DNA of 64,000 nt from Allocatelliglobosispora scoriae (GCF_014204945.1 NZ_JACHMN010000003.1:1488001-1552000); one strand, 5' to 3'. Counted from the first letter of the stretch, positions 7,967 through 17,223 are shown. Translations and numbers: made by a program. The notes: generated from the letters alone by a model not told the origin.

Positions 7967-9256
7967 ATGATGGAAGAAGAGCTGAGGATCGATGGCGTCC
8001 GGACCTCGTGGATCGACATCCCGGCGCGGTCGGACGTGGCATTCCTGTTCGACACCGGACCCGGGTGGGAGCACGTCGACATCCGGGGCGTGACCAGGCT
8101 CGGGATGCAGGCCGTCATCCAGGCCCTGCCCCCGGCGTTCGGGGTGTCGTCGATGATCCTGCCGGACGGGGTGTCCTTCCGATTCGACGGGCCGAACGAT
8201 CGGCTCGGCGCCGTCCTGGGCGCGATCTGCGGCGAGGTCTCCGGGCGCGGACGCCCCAGGGACCTGGCCCGGGCGGCCCGCACGGCACCGGATCCGCATC
8301 CTTACAGCGTGGGGCTCAACCTGACCAGCGCCTGGGCCTCGCTCGTCGGACGGCAGCTGCCGGGCCGGGCCGGGAACCGCTGGCCGGAGGTCGACCTGCG
8401 GCGGCTGACCGACGCCGATGTGGCCCGTCACCTCGCCGACAACTTCACCACCGGGAGGGCGGGGCTGGCGCTGCACGCGAAACCGCCTGCCGACCTGCGG
8501 TTGCCGCTGCCGCCGGGCCCGGGCCGCCCGCCCGCCACGCCCAGCACCGGCTTCTACTACCGGGACACGGTCATCGCACCGGGCCTCTCGCTCTTCGCCG
8601 CCGCGCACAGCTGGGAGGTGACCCGGTTGATGCTGGTGCTGAGCGACCGGGTGGACGCGCCCTTGCAGGCACAGGGGCACTACCCCGCCCGCGCCAACTC
8701 GGTGTCGCTGAGCGACGACAGCGCTCTGTTCGGCCTGTGCCCGGTGCGCTTCGAACCCGCACCGGCCATCGCCGCCGCGACCGCGCAGTTCCTCTGGCGG
8801 CAGGCCCACCTGCTGGCGGAGCAGGGCCCCACCGCGGAAGAGCTGCCCGAATTCGACGATGCCGGACTTGCCGCCTACCGCACGGCGCTGCACGAGACCG
8901 CCACCGTCGTCCTGCCGTACGGCACCGAGACACAGTTCCCGGGGTTGCCGGCCCGCACGTGCTGGACTAACGGTGTGCCCATCGACGCCGAGGAGCTCAC
9001 GCCGGGTCGCTTCCAACGCCGTCCGCAGACCGCACGGCGTCTGCTCGTCTCGCCGCAGTCGGTGTCGGTGGCGAACGACGGCGGCGTCACCCACACCACC
9101 AACCTCGCCGACCTGCTCATCATCGTCGGCAAGGAGCGGCTCTGGCTCGGCGACCTGGCGCACCACTGCGTGCTGGAGATCTCCGAGTTCGCCGGTCAGC
9201 GCAAGCGCCTGCTGTCGCTGGTCCAGCCGGTGCGCGTCCGCACCGTGGCCGGTTAG
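7967..9256 (+). CDS. Degenerate M16-peptidase-like protein, predicted inactive
   Basis: 429 residues with no signal peptide and no transmembrane segment. The opening ('IPARSDVAFLFDTGPG' to 'RGVTRLGMQAVIQALP') follows the plan of actinobacterial insulinase-like (M16) proteins, where 'GITHLLEHL' would carry the HxxEH zinc site; here the positions read 'GVTRLGMQAV', so zinc ligands are absent. A second similar alpha/beta unit ('ARHLADNFTTGRAGLALHA...LPLPPGP') fits the duplicated M16 fold. The C-terminal ~100 residues ('GVTHTTNLADLLIIVGKERLWL') look like a separate beta-rich domain. Family assignment is by pattern only. The gene starts close to a TTGACA at 7941 and may be leaderless. Its stop overlaps that of the convergent flavoprotein gene by four bases. 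Confidence 0.45.
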   Translation: MMEEELRIDGVRTSWIDIPARSDVAFLFDTGPGWEHVDIRGVTRLGMQAVIQALPPAFGVSSMILPDGVSFRFDGPNDRLGAVLGAICGEVSGRGRPRDLARAARTAPDPHPYSVGLNLTSAWASLVGRQLPGRAGNRWPEVDLRRLTDADVARHLADNFTTGRAGLALHAKPPADLRLPLPPGPGRPPATPSTGFYYRDTVIAPGLSLFAAAHSWEVTRLMLVLSDRVDAPLQAQGHYPARANSVSLSDDSALFGLCPVRFEPAPAIAAATAQFLWRQAHLLAEQGPTAEELPEFDDAGLAAYRTALHETATVVLPYGTETQFPGLPARTCWTNGVPIDAEELTPGRFQRRPQTARRLLVSPQSVSVANDGGVTHTTNLADLLIIVGKERLWLGDLAHHCVLEISEFAGQRKRLLSLVQPVRVRTVAG

Positions 9257-10608
9257 CCCAGATCCTCGATGGCCTGGGAGATGCCCCGGTGGAAGGTGGG
9301 GTAGGCGAAGATCATGCTGCGCAGGGTCTCGATCGGGGTCTCGGCGTGCACCGCGAGCGCCAGCGCGCCGAGCACCTCGCCGCCGACCGGCCCGGCCGAG
9401 GTCGCCCCGACCAGCACACCCCGAGCGGTGTCGGCGACGACCTTGATGAACCCGTCGTTGCCCGCCTTGTGGATCCAGCCGCGGGTCGACGACGCCGTGG
9501 TGGCGAAGCCGGTCGCCACGGCGATGCCGCGCTCGCGGGCCTGCGCCTCGGTGAGCCCGACCGCGCCGATCTCCGGGTCGGTGAAGGTCACCCGGGGCAG
9601 CGCCTTGTAGTCGGCGGCCGGTCCGGGCTCGCCGAGGATGTCGCGGATCGCGATCCCGGCCTGGTACATCGCGATGTGGGTGAAGGCGCCCCGCCCCGCG
9701 ACGTCGCCGACGGCCCAGAGCCGCTCACCGGCGCGCATCCGGTCGTCGACCTCGACCGCCTTCGCCTTCGGGTCCAGGCCGACGGTGTCGAGGCCCAGCC
9801 CGGTCGTGTCGACGCGGCGTCCGACCGCCACGAGCAGGCGCTCCGCGGTCACGTCACCGCCCGTCGTGGTGACGGTGAAGGCTTCGCCATCGTGGCGTAC
9901 GCCGGTGGCGCGCGCCCCGGTCCGCACCTCGATGCCGTCGGCGGCCAGCGCCCGCTCGGCGAGCTCCGACGACTCGGGCTCCTCCAGGGCGAGCAACCGG
10001 TCACCGGCCTCCACCACGGTGACCACGGTGCCGAAGCGGGCGAACGACTGCGCCAGCTCCAGGCCGATCGCCCCGCCGCCGAGCACGATCATCGACGCGG
10101 GGGCCGCCTTCGCCTCGATGGCTTCCTTGTTGGTCCAGAACGGCGTACCGGCCAATCCGTCGATCGGCGGGACCACCGCGACCGTGCCGGTGGCGACGAC
10201 CGTGCCCCGGCGGGCGGTGAACTCGCGCTCGCCCACGACGACCCGGTCCTGGCCGACGATCCTGCCGCGACCGCGGACGAAGATGCCGCCCTTGCCGGTG
10301 AACCGGTCGACCGCGACCTTGTCGTCCCAGTCGTCGGTCGCCTCGTCGCGGATGCGCGCGGCGACCGGCGCCCAGTCGGGCATGACCTGGGCGGTGCCCG
10401 CGATCCCGTCGATGCGCCCGCCCTCGGCGAGCAGATTCCCAGCCCGGATCATCATCTTGCTCGGGATGCACCCCCAGTAGGGGCACGTGCCGCCGACCAG
10501 CGTGTCCTCGATCCCGACCACGCGCAGGCCGGCCTCGGCGAGCTTGCCGCCGACCTCCTCGCCGCCGACGCCGAGCCCGATGACGATGATGTCCACTTCT
10601 TCAGCCAC
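9253..10608 (-). CDS. FAD-dependent pyridine nucleotide-disulfide oxidoreductase (MerA/lipoamide dehydrogenase-like)
   Basis: The N-terminal FAD motif is 'VIGLGVGGEEVGG', followed by the redox-active pair in 'GGTCPYWGCIPSK'. The NAD(P)H-binding motif 'VLGGGAIGLELAQSF' lies near the middle, then the second FAD motif 'LWAVGDVAG', and the dimerisation domain ends in 'YPTFHRGISQAI'. The family transfers electrons from NAD(P)H through FAD to a disulfide or metal. The C-terminal His that serves as catalytic base is present as FHR rather than the HPT of lipoamide dehydrogenase, so the substrate is unclear. The GTG at 10608 gives the normal short N-terminus; the open frame runs farther upstream without support. 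Confidence 0.85.
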   Translation of the reverse strand: MAEEVDIIVIGLGVGGEEVGGKLAEAGLRVVGIEDTLVGGTCPYWGCIPSKMMIRAGNLLAEGGRIDGIAGTAQVMPDWAPVAARIRDEATDDWDDKVAVDRFTGKGGIFVRGRGRIVGQDRVVVGEREFTARRGTVVATGTVAVVPPIDGLAGTPFWTNKEAIEAKAAPASMIVLGGGAIGLELAQSFARFGTVVTVVEAGDRLLALEEPESSELAERALAADGIEVRTGARATGVRHDGEAFTVTTTGGDVTAERLLVAVGRRVDTTGLGLDTVGLDPKAKAVEVDDRMRAGERLWAVGDVAGRGAFTHIAMYQAGIAIRDILGEPGPAADYKALPRVTFTDPEIGAVGLTEAQARERGIAVATGFATTASSTRGWIHKAGNDGFIKVVADTARGVLVGATSAGPVGGEVLGALALAVHAETPIETLRSMIFAYPTFHRGISQAIEDLG

Positions 10609-10746
10609 GACCGCCAGTATCGTCCAGACCCACCGACGCCGCGCGGTGATCACGGTGAACGTTCCGAGGTCTTAATATTTCGCAGCGGGTGCGAAACGCG
10701 ACATGATGGATCGTCGTGACGTGCTGACTGACGGTGGGGAGTGATC

Positions 10747-11910
10747 GTGCAGGCGATCCTGGCAGCCCGGCTCTTCGACGGCGTCGACGCCGTCCCGATC
10801 GACCGGCCCGTGGTGCTGGTCGATGACGGCCGCATCGCCGGTGTCGGCGCCGAGGTGCCCGCCGGTGCCGAGGTCGTCGACCTGGGTGATGTCACCCTGC
10901 TGCCCGGCCTCGTCGACGCCCACATCCACCTCTGTCTCGATGCCGGCACCAACCCGGTCGGGCGGCTCGCCACGATCGGCGACGACGAGCTGCGCGTCGA
11001 GATGCGGGCGGCGGCGCGCCGGGCCCTGCTCGGCGGGGTCACGACGATCCGGGACCTGGGTGATCGCAGCTACCTCGCGCTCGGCCTGCGGGACGAGTTC
11101 GCCGCGGATCTGACGGCCGGGCCGCAGCTCCTCACGGCCGGCCCGCCGATCACCACCCCGCGCGGGCACTGCTGGTTCCTCGGCGGCGAGACCGAGGGCG
11201 TCGAGGGCATCCGGGCCGCGGTGCGCGAACGCGCCGAACGCGGTGTCGACGTGATCAAGGTGATGGCGACCGGTGGCGAGCTGACCGTCGGCACCTGGCC
11301 CTACCAGGCCCAGTTCAGCGTCGAGGAGCTGCGGGCCGCCGTCGACGAGGCACACCGGCACGGCCTGCCGATCACCGCGCACGCCCACGGCGTCGCGGGC
11401 ATCGCCAACGCGACGGCCGCCGGGGTCGACACGGTGGAGCACTGCTCCTTCATCACCCCCACCGGCGCCACCGCCGACCAGGCGGTGATCGACGGGCTGG
11501 TCGCGGCCGGGGTGACGGTCTCGGCGACCCTCGGGCACCTGCCCGGCTTCACCGCCACGCCGCGGACGGTGTCGCTCATCGCCGACCTCAACGTGGTCTT
11601 CGCTCGGATCCGGGAGTCGGGTGTCCGGGTGATCTGCAGCAGCGACGCCGGGATCGGCCCCGCCAAGCCGCACGACGTGCTGCCCTACGGCGCGGGGGAG
11701 ATGGTCGAGCTGCTCGGCTACTCCACCGCTTACGCGCTGCGCTCGGTGACCTCGATGGCCGCGCAGGAGTGCCGGGTCGGCGACCGCAAGGGGCGCATCG
11801 CACCCGGATTCGACGCCGACCTGCTCGCGGTCGACGGCGATCCGCTCGCCGACATCACCGCGCTGCGCTCGATCAGCGCGGTGATCCGGGGCGGGCAGCG
11901 GGTCCGCTGA
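10747..11910 (+). CDS. Amidohydrolase (imidazolonepropionase-like, metal-dependent)
   Basis: The TIM-barrel amidohydrolase metal ligands are visible: 'DAHIHL' on strand 1, Lys in 'VIKVMATGG', 'ITAHAHG', 'DTVEHC' and the essential Asp in 'SSDAGIG'. The C-terminal 'GFDADLLAVDGDPLADI' completes the beta-sandwich of the family. Members hydrolyse cyclic amides, dipeptides (Xaa-Pro type) or organophosphates, so the substrate cannot be named. I chose the GTG at 10747 because GTGGGGA sits six bases upstream; a GTG at 10741 would overlap it. It ends 13 bases before the convergent GtrA gene. Confidence 0.8.
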   Translation: MQAILAARLFDGVDAVPIDRPVVLVDDGRIAGVGAEVPAGAEVVDLGDVTLLPGLVDAHIHLCLDAGTNPVGRLATIGDDELRVEMRAAARRALLGGVTTIRDLGDRSYLALGLRDEFAADLTAGPQLLTAGPPITTPRGHCWFLGGETEGVEGIRAAVRERAERGVDVIKVMATGGELTVGTWPYQAQFSVEELRAAVDEAHRHGLPITAHAHGVAGIANATAAGVDTVEHCSFITPTGATADQAVIDGLVAAGVTVSATLGHLPGFTATPRTVSLIADLNVVFARIRESGVRVICSSDAGIGPAKPHDVLPYGAGEMVELLGYSTAYALRSVTSMAAQECRVGDRKGRIAPGFDADLLAVDGDPLADITALRSISAVIRGGQRVR

Positions 11911-11923
11911 CGACCACGGGTCG

Positions 11924-12415
11924 TCAGCGGCTGGACGTCGCCAGTGCCTCGTCGGTCGCCGGGGGCCGGACCTCGGTGAAGACGTGCGCGTTCATCGCCC
12001 AGAAGCGGAACGCCGTCGCCAGCCCCAGCCCGACGACGTTGGCCGCGATGTTGTCCGCGAGCACGCCGGTGAAGCCGAGCACGTAGTGCGAGACGGCGAG
12101 GGTGCCGACGGTGATGCCGAGCCCGATCAGGCAGACCACGACGAAGACCACGAACTCGCGGTGGGCCGCTGTGCGCCGCTTCTCGCTGAAGGTCCAGTAG
12201 CGGTGGCCCAGCCACGAGACCACGATGCCGAGGCTCGTGGAGATGACCTTGGCGGTCAGCGGCTGGTTGTAGAGGGGGCCCTCGCCACCGGCGTAGCGCA
12301 GCAGGTTGAAGAGGCCGACATCGGCGACGAGGCCGATCATGCCGACGACGCCGAACCTGGCCAGCCGTTGGAGGTTCTGGCGGAGCAGGCCATATCCGCG
12401 TTGAATCAGGGACAA
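11924..12415 (-). CDS. GtrA-family membrane protein
   Basis: 163 residues with four transmembrane helices and the GtrA signatures 'RFGVVGMIGLVADVGLFNLL', 'SWLGHRYWTF' and 'FRFWAMNAHVF'. GtrA proteins help move polyprenyl-linked sugars across the membrane and usually pair with a GT2 enzyme (here at 15614) and a polytopic transferase (at 12494). The start is TTG at 12415, with only a weak GGA upstream. Confidence 0.85.
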   Translation of the reverse strand: MSLIQRGYGLLRQNLQRLARFGVVGMIGLVADVGLFNLLRYAGGEGPLYNQPLTAKVISTSLGIVVSWLGHRYWTFSEKRRTAAHREFVVFVVVCLIGLGITVGTLAVSHYVLGFTGVLADNIAANVVGLGLATAFRFWAMNAHVFTEVRPPATDEALATSSR

Positions 12416-12493
12416 GCGCGTTCCAATGTTCGTCGGGTCATGCCGTTACAGGTTAGCCGCTCCGCGACGCTCCGCGGAACCGAAGTGGCTCGG

Positions 12494-14764
12494 TCAGCTG
12501 CCGGGTGTGAACTCGTAGACATCCACGCCGTCCGACTGGAAGCGCAGCGTCGCGAAGGGCTCCAGGCTCTGCGCGTACGGCCGGGTGTGGTCGACGTAGA
12601 CCCACCGGACGCCCCGTTCGCGCAGCTGGCGGGCACCGTCGGCGGTCGGCTGGGCGATGAAGCCGTCGTTGAGTGCCTGCAGGTCCTGGTGCCAGTAGCT
12701 CACCGAGATCGAGTCGCGCCCGTTGGGACCCAGCTTGGCCGACATCGGCGTCGCCGTCCACCCTTCCAGCAGCACCTGGCGCTCGCTGAAGGCGGCGACG
12801 ACGAACCGGCGGCTGTCGCAGTTGAAGGGCTCGATCGGCGTGGTGCAGTGGCGGTTCGACATCACCACGTCATCGACGTCCGAATGATCGCGGATCCACC
12901 GCGCCGCGTCGATCTCGCCACGCGAGGTCGCCAGCGTCTGCGTCATCGGGATCGGCTTGCGCGGTGCTGCGGGCTTGGCGCGCAGCGCGTAGACGGTCAC
13001 GTAGACGCCCCCGGCCAGGACGGTCAGGATCAGGGCCGCTCCGGTGAGGCGGAGGCGCTGTGCCCGGTCGGTCGCGGTGAACCAGGTCAGCGCTGCGATC
13101 GCCACCAGCACCAGCGCGGCGATGCCGAGCAGGCCGGTGACGCGCAGCCAGGCCCCGCCCTGGACCGGGCCGAGGATGACCGGGCCGAGCGCGACGAGCA
13201 CCAGACCGCCGACGAGCCCGGTCACCGCGAGGCGGATGCGCTGCGACCTCTCGGTGATCACGTCGGCGAGGGCGGCGAGGCCCAGCACGGAGCCGAGCGC
13301 GAGCACGGGCTCGGCGGTGCGGACGAAATACCACTGGCTCCACCCGGGGTGGGCGAAGACCACGATCGCGCCGACGCTCGCCACTCCGGCACCGATGAGC
13401 AGCCACGTCGTGGGGGAGCGGCGGCCGGACCGGCTGAAGAGCAGCGCGAGGGCACCCGAGCCGCGGGCCAGGGCACCACCGGCGGCGAGCAGGAAGATCA
13501 GGAAGTACTGGTAGGCGTTCTGCGGGTTGCCCAGCCACCTGGCGGCGGCGGTCTGCTCGGCGGCGTCGGTGGGGCTGATGTGCAGCCCTGCGCCGGAGCC
13601 GTGGAAGACCACGACCACGGAGAAGATGAGGACGCCGATCACCATCGCCAGGTCGCCGAGGACCGCGCGGATCTGGCCGCGGTTGAAGACGAACATCGCC
13701 ACCAGGGCGAGGCCCAGTCCCGCGACGACGAGGGGGAGCGTCGACCCCTTGGAGCCCGAGGCGCCGAGGGCGAGCAGCGGCAGCACGAAGACGCTGCCGG
13801 AGAGCATCGCCTTCTTCCAGCGCAGCGCCATGACGAGCACGGCACCGACCAGCATCGGCGCGCCCAGGCCCAGGCTCGGCGAGAGCGGGGTGAGCGGGAA
13901 CCCGGCCGAGATGGCGCCGACGACGTTGAGATCGCCCCCGATGAGCGCGATGGCGCCCGCGGCCGGACCGGCCCAGGCGTGCCCGGTGAGCCGGACGGCG
14001 GCGATCGCGACGGAGAGCACCACGACGACCGGCATCAGGGCCGGCATGAAGCGGAAGAGCACCTCGTCGAGGCCGGCCGTGGAGGTCTGCGAGACCTGGG
14101 CGACCCAGGCGTGGCTGAACCAGTGGTAGGCCAGCGATTCGCTCTCGACCCACGGGAAGGTGGTCGGGCCGCGGTGGGCGAGCTGTCCGGCGAGCGCGAG
14201 GTGCAGGTAGGCGTCGATGTCGGGGGCGCGAGCACCGGACGGCCAGCTCAGCGGCACCATCCGGAAATAGCTGCGCAGCTGCGGCGCCATGAAGAGGAAG
14301 AGGAACGCGATGGGCGGGCCCCACCACCAGGGCAGCGCGCGGGTCTGCGCCGCCAGGATCCGGGCTCGGGAACCCGGCGCGGCGAGCAGCGCGACCGCCA
14401 CGAGCAGCGGGCTGAAGGAGAGCAGCTGGACGTGGGCGAGCCCGGCGCCGACCTGCGCGATGATCGCGAGGACCGAGCCGATGGCGAAGCCGATGACGAG
14501 GTCTTCGACGAGCCAGCCCGGGCGGGGCCGGACCGAACGCCACACCAGCGCGCCGGGCAGCACCTGGACCAGCAGCACGGAGAGCGCGGCGGTGAGGGCG
14601 CTCCCGATCGGCAGCTCGACGCGGATGGCGTAGCCCATCAGGGCGAGCCCGGCCAGCAGCGGAGCATAGGCGCAGAGCTTCTTGAAGATCTTGGCGATCG
14701 TCGAGTCCGAGGACGCCTGCTCGCGGGGGTTCGCGGGTGCCGGCGTCGTTGCGGTCTGCGCCAC
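12494..14764 (-). CDS. Polytopic membrane protein, probable GT-C-type glycosyltransferase
   Basis: About 756 residues with a dozen or more hydrophobic helices after a ~25-residue soluble N-terminus, then a C-terminal ~160-residue extracytoplasmic domain ('DAARWIRDHSDVDDVVMSN', 'SERQVLLEGWTATP', 'RGVRWVYVDHTRP'). This layout is that of GT-C enzymes that add sugars from polyprenyl-phosphate donors outside the membrane. No specific family motif is decisive. The start is GTG at 14764, supported by GAGGAG four bases upstream; the open frame extends to 14998 but would overlap the divergent methyltransferase. It likely forms an envelope-glycan module with the GtrA, methyltransferase and GT2 genes around it. 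Confidence 0.6.
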   Translation of the reverse strand: MAQTATTPAPANPREQASSDSTIAKIFKKLCAYAPLLAGLALMGYAIRVELPIGSALTAALSVLLVQVLPGALVWRSVRPRPGWLVEDLVIGFAIGSVLAIIAQVGAGLAHVQLLSFSPLLVAVALLAAPGSRARILAAQTRALPWWWGPPIAFLFLFMAPQLRSYFRMVPLSWPSGARAPDIDAYLHLALAGQLAHRGPTTFPWVESESLAYHWFSHAWVAQVSQTSTAGLDEVLFRFMPALMPVVVVLSVAIAAVRLTGHAWAGPAAGAIALIGGDLNVVGAISAGFPLTPLSPSLGLGAPMLVGAVLVMALRWKKAMLSGSVFVLPLLALGASGSKGSTLPLVVAGLGLALVAMFVFNRGQIRAVLGDLAMVIGVLIFSVVVVFHGSGAGLHISPTDAAEQTAAARWLGNPQNAYQYFLIFLLAAGGALARGSGALALLFSRSGRRSPTTWLLIGAGVASVGAIVVFAHPGWSQWYFVRTAEPVLALGSVLGLAALADVITERSQRIRLAVTGLVGGLVLVALGPVILGPVQGGAWLRVTGLLGIAALVLVAIAALTWFTATDRAQRLRLTGAALILTVLAGGVYVTVYALRAKPAAPRKPIPMTQTLATSRGEIDAARWIRDHSDVDDVVMSNRHCTTPIEPFNCDSRRFVVAAFSERQVLLEGWTATPMSAKLGPNGRDSISVSYWHQDLQALNDGFIAQPTADGARQLRERGVRWVYVDHTRPYAQSLEPFATLRFQSDGVDVYEFTPGS

Positions 14765-14880
14765 GATTCTCCTCGGTGTCTGGATTGTCGAAGTTGTGTC
14801 GAGGTCCCGCCCGACTCGCTGGAGTATAGGTTGCACCATGAGTTCCCGCTGGTCCCCCGGTACTGCTAGCCTTCTGCCTC

Positions 14881-15576
14881 GTGTCACCCACAGACTCTGA
14901 GCCCCGCCAGGCACCCATCTCCGGCGAGACTGCCGCCACGGGCGTTTACGTCCCCGGCTACTTCGAAACGCGACTGGTCCAGGATGCGAATCGGACAAAG
15001 GTGTGGAAACACCTCTGCGCTTACCTGGGCCGGTGGATCAGTCCGCAAGCCGATGTGCTGGAGCTCGGCGCCGGTTGGTGTGACTTTTCCAATAATGTCC
15101 GGGCACGCAAGGTCGTCGCCATGGACCTCGACGCGACGGTCGAGCGGGCCGCTGCCAAGCACGTCACCCCGGTCGTCGGCGACTGCACCGATCTGAGCCC
15201 CTTCGAGGACGCCAGCTTCGATGTCGTCTTCGCCTCCAACCTCCTCGAGCACCTCCTGCGACCGCAGTCGTCGGCTCTGCTCGCCGAGGCGAAGCGGGTC
15301 CTGCGGCCCGGCGGCAAGTTGATCCTGCTGCAGCCGAATTTCCGGCTGAACCCGGGTCGTTATTTTGACGACTTCACACATGTGGCTATCTTTACGGATC
15401 AGTCCCTCTCGGATTACCTGGTCGCGGAGGGATTCAGCATCAAGGCGGTGCATGCGAAGTTCCTGCCGCTGACGTTGAAGTCCCGCGGGTCGAGCCTCAC
15501 GTTCCTCGTCCCGTGGTATTTGCGCTCGCCGGTCAAGCCGCTGGCCGGGCAGATGTTGGTTGTTGCTTCGCGGTGA
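14881..15576 (+). CDS. Class I SAM-dependent methyltransferase
   Basis: Rossmann methyltransferase fold: motif I 'VLELGAGWCDFS', 'VVAMDLDA', 'VVGDCTDL', 'FDVVFASNLLEHL' and 'LRPGGKLILLQPNFR'. Methyltransferases of this shape next to GtrA and GT2 genes often modify glycans or lipid-linked intermediates. The GTG start has no ribosome site, but TAGCCT lies about 12 bases upstream, so the message could be leaderless. The stop codon lies within a small stem-loop (15571-15591) preceding the GT2 gene. Confidence 0.8.
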   Translation: MSPTDSEPRQAPISGETAATGVYVPGYFETRLVQDANRTKVWKHLCAYLGRWISPQADVLELGAGWCDFSNNVRARKVVAMDLDATVERAAAKHVTPVVGDCTDLSPFEDASFDVVFASNLLEHLLRPQSSALLAEAKRVLRPGGKLILLQPNFRLNPGRYFDDFTHVAIFTDQSLSDYLVAEGFSIKAVHAKFLPLTLKSRGSSLTFLVPWYLRSPVKPLAGQMLVVASR

Positions 15577-15591
15577 TCCGGACGATCACCG
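15571..15591 (+). other. Small intercistronic stem-loop
   Basis: Perfect 8-bp arms CGGTGATC/GATCACCG around a 5-base loop, overlapping the methyltransferase stop. The GT2 ribosome site GGAGG starts nine bases after it. It could act as a weak attenuator or an mRNA-stability element. Confidence 0.4.
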
Positions 15592-15613
15592 GAGACGATG
15601 GAGGTATGCCCCA

Positions 15614-16375
15614 GTGTGGAACGGTAAGACGTTGTCGGTTGTGCTTCCGACGTACAACGAGAAGGACAGCATCGCCGAGTGCATCCGCCAGTTCGAGGCA
15701 CTGGGGATCATTGACGAGGTCATCGTCGTCAACAACAACGCCGCCGCCGGCACCTCCGAGGAGGTAGCCAAGACCGGTGCCCGCGAGGTCATCGAGCACA
15801 CGCAGGGCTACGGCGCCGCGATCAAGCGGGGCCTGCGCGAGGCGAACACCGACCTCGTCGCGATCTGCGAGCCGGACGGCACCTTCAACCCGGCCGACAT
15901 CCGCAAGCTGCTCGCGTTCATGCCCGAATGTGAGTACGTCGTGGGTTCGCGGACCGTCTCCAACTTCATCTGGGACGGCGCCAACATGGGCTGGTTCCTG
16001 CAGTGGGGCAACTGGGCCGTGGCCAAGATGATCGAGCTGATCTACAACTCGCCCTACCTCAGCGACGTCGGCTGCACGTTCCGGGTGATGACCCGCGAGC
16101 AGGCCGACATGATCCTGGCGAAGTCGAAGCTCGACGGCTCGGCGTACGGCCTGGAGATGCTGATCCTCGCCGTGATCATGCGGTCGAAGTTCGTCCAGGT
16201 GCCGGTCAACTACCACGAGCGCGTCGGCGTCTCGTCGGTGACGGGCGACCTCGGCAAGACCATCAAGCTCGGCTTCGGCATGATCTGGCTGATGCTGAAG
16301 ATGCGGATGAAGCGTCGCAAGATCCGCCAGATGTCGCCGGTCTACGTGCGCCCGCTGGCCCGTTCGACCCGCTGA
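15614..16375 (+). CDS. GT2 glycosyltransferase, polyprenyl-phosphate mannosyltransferase-like
   Basis: GT-A fold enzyme: 'SVVLPTYNEKDSIAECI' at the N-terminus, 'EVIVVNNNAAAGTSE', 'CEPDGTFNP' at the metal/nucleotide site and 'VGSRT'. The C-terminal third ('SKLDGSAYGLEMLILAVI', 'VPVNYHERVGVSSVTGD') is conserved in this group. Such enzymes load a sugar onto polyprenyl phosphate at the cytoplasmic face for use by GtrA and GT-C partners, which lie just upstream. The start is GTG at 15614 with GGAGG nine bases before it. There is no C-terminal membrane anchor beyond one amphipathic stretch. Confidence 0.8.
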   Translation: MWNGKTLSVVLPTYNEKDSIAECIRQFEALGIIDEVIVVNNNAAAGTSEEVAKTGAREVIEHTQGYGAAIKRGLREANTDLVAICEPDGTFNPADIRKLLAFMPECEYVVGSRTVSNFIWDGANMGWFLQWGNWAVAKMIELIYNSPYLSDVGCTFRVMTREQADMILAKSKLDGSAYGLEMLILAVIMRSKFVQVPVNYHERVGVSSVTGDLGKTIKLGFGMIWLMLKMRMKRRKIRQMSPVYVRPLARSTR

Positions 16376-16439
16376 CTGCTTACTGCTGACGGAGCGCGTC
16401 GCGTGGCCTTCGGGCTGCGCGGCGCGCTTCTGTCTTGCG

Positions 16440-16514
16440 TGATCGCGTTACTTCCCGGAAGCAGCCCCCTCGGGGGCACTGGGTAGGGCCTGCTTCCGGG
16501 AAACAACGCGATCA
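16440..16514. repeat. Family D 75-bp palindrome, copy D1
   Basis: Outer ends TGATCGCG...CGCGATCA, with an internal TTCCCGGAA-type palindrome in each arm. The left arm reads GTTACTT where the right arm implies GTTGTTT, so this copy has lost perfect pairing. Confidence 0.9.
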
Positions 16515-16563
16515 TGAGAGGGCGTCGCGGTCGGCCCGACTGTCTGGCGCGCGCCTGTCTGCG

Positions 16564-16637
16564 TGATCGCGTTGTTGGCGGAAACGGCTTACTCGCGAGC
16601 GGCGGGAGGGGCCAGGTTCCCGGAAACAACGCGATCA
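16564..16637. repeat. Family D palindrome, copy D2 (degenerate)
   Basis: Same outer ends as D1, but the left TTTCCCGG core has become GTTGGCGG and the arms no longer pair fully. 74 bases long. Confidence 0.8.
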
Positions 16638-16807
16638 TGAGCGATGCCGCATCCGGCCCGACCTTGTGTCGCGGGCTCTGTCCTCGCGCCGCGCTCTGTC
16701 TACTGCTTGCGCTCAGCGGGCTCCCTCGCCGCGCAGATGGGCCGCGCATCGCATCTGCCCGCCGTCCGTCCTCGCGCACCGTCCTCGCGTCGCGCTCACC
16801 TGATGCT

Positions 16808-16882
16808 TGATCGCGTTGTTTCCCGGAAGTAGGCCCTTCGGACGCACTGGGTAGGGCCTACTTCCGGGAAACAACGCGATCA
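16808..16882. repeat. Family D 75-bp palindrome, copy D3
   Basis: Perfect 29-base arms (TGATCGCGTTGTTTCCCGGA and onwards) around a 17-base loop. The match extends to GCT/AGC outside. Confidence 0.9.
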
Positions 16883-16995
16883 AGCGCGGGCGGTACTCGG
16901 CGATACCGCACCAGGCGTGCCGACCGGCGCCGGTTTCGAGGGCGAACATGTTGGAGCGGCGTCCTGCTCTGGACGGTGCGTCCGCGCCTGTCGCA

Positions 16996-17070
16996 TGATC
17001 GCGTTACTTCCCGGAAGTAGCCCCTTCCCAGCGCGCCCGAAGGGGCTACTTCCGGGAAGTAACGCGATCA
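16996..17070. repeat. Family D 75-bp palindrome, copy D4
   Basis: Perfect 31-base arms around a 13-base loop. Compared with D3, GTTGTTT is GTTACTT in the left arm and the right arm has changed to match, a compensatory change. Confidence 0.9.
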
Positions 17071-17143
17071 TGCACGGGCAGTCCTCAGCGACGCCGCTCC
17101 TGGCATGCTGGCCGGCATAGGGCGCGTTGCCGGAGGCAACCGT

Positions 17144-17223
17144 GCCGTGCTCGCGCTGTGCCGTGCTCGCGCTGTGCCGTGCTCGCGCTGTGCCGTGCTC
17201 GCGCTGTGCCGTGCTCGCGCTGT
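17144..17223 (+). repeat. Tandem array, five copies of a 16-bp unit
   Basis: Five identical consecutive copies of GCCGTGCTCGCGCTGT. The last unit runs into the left arm of family D copy D5, whose GTGCTCGCGCTGT end looks like the source of the unit. Confidence 0.95.

Noticed and set aside
11984-14869. 961-codon plus-strand open frame opposite the GT-C-like membrane protein
   Set aside because: Composition is dominated by Gly, Arg, Asp, Glu and His without motifs; it mirrors the codon bias of the minus-strand gene, which has clear helices and a good start.
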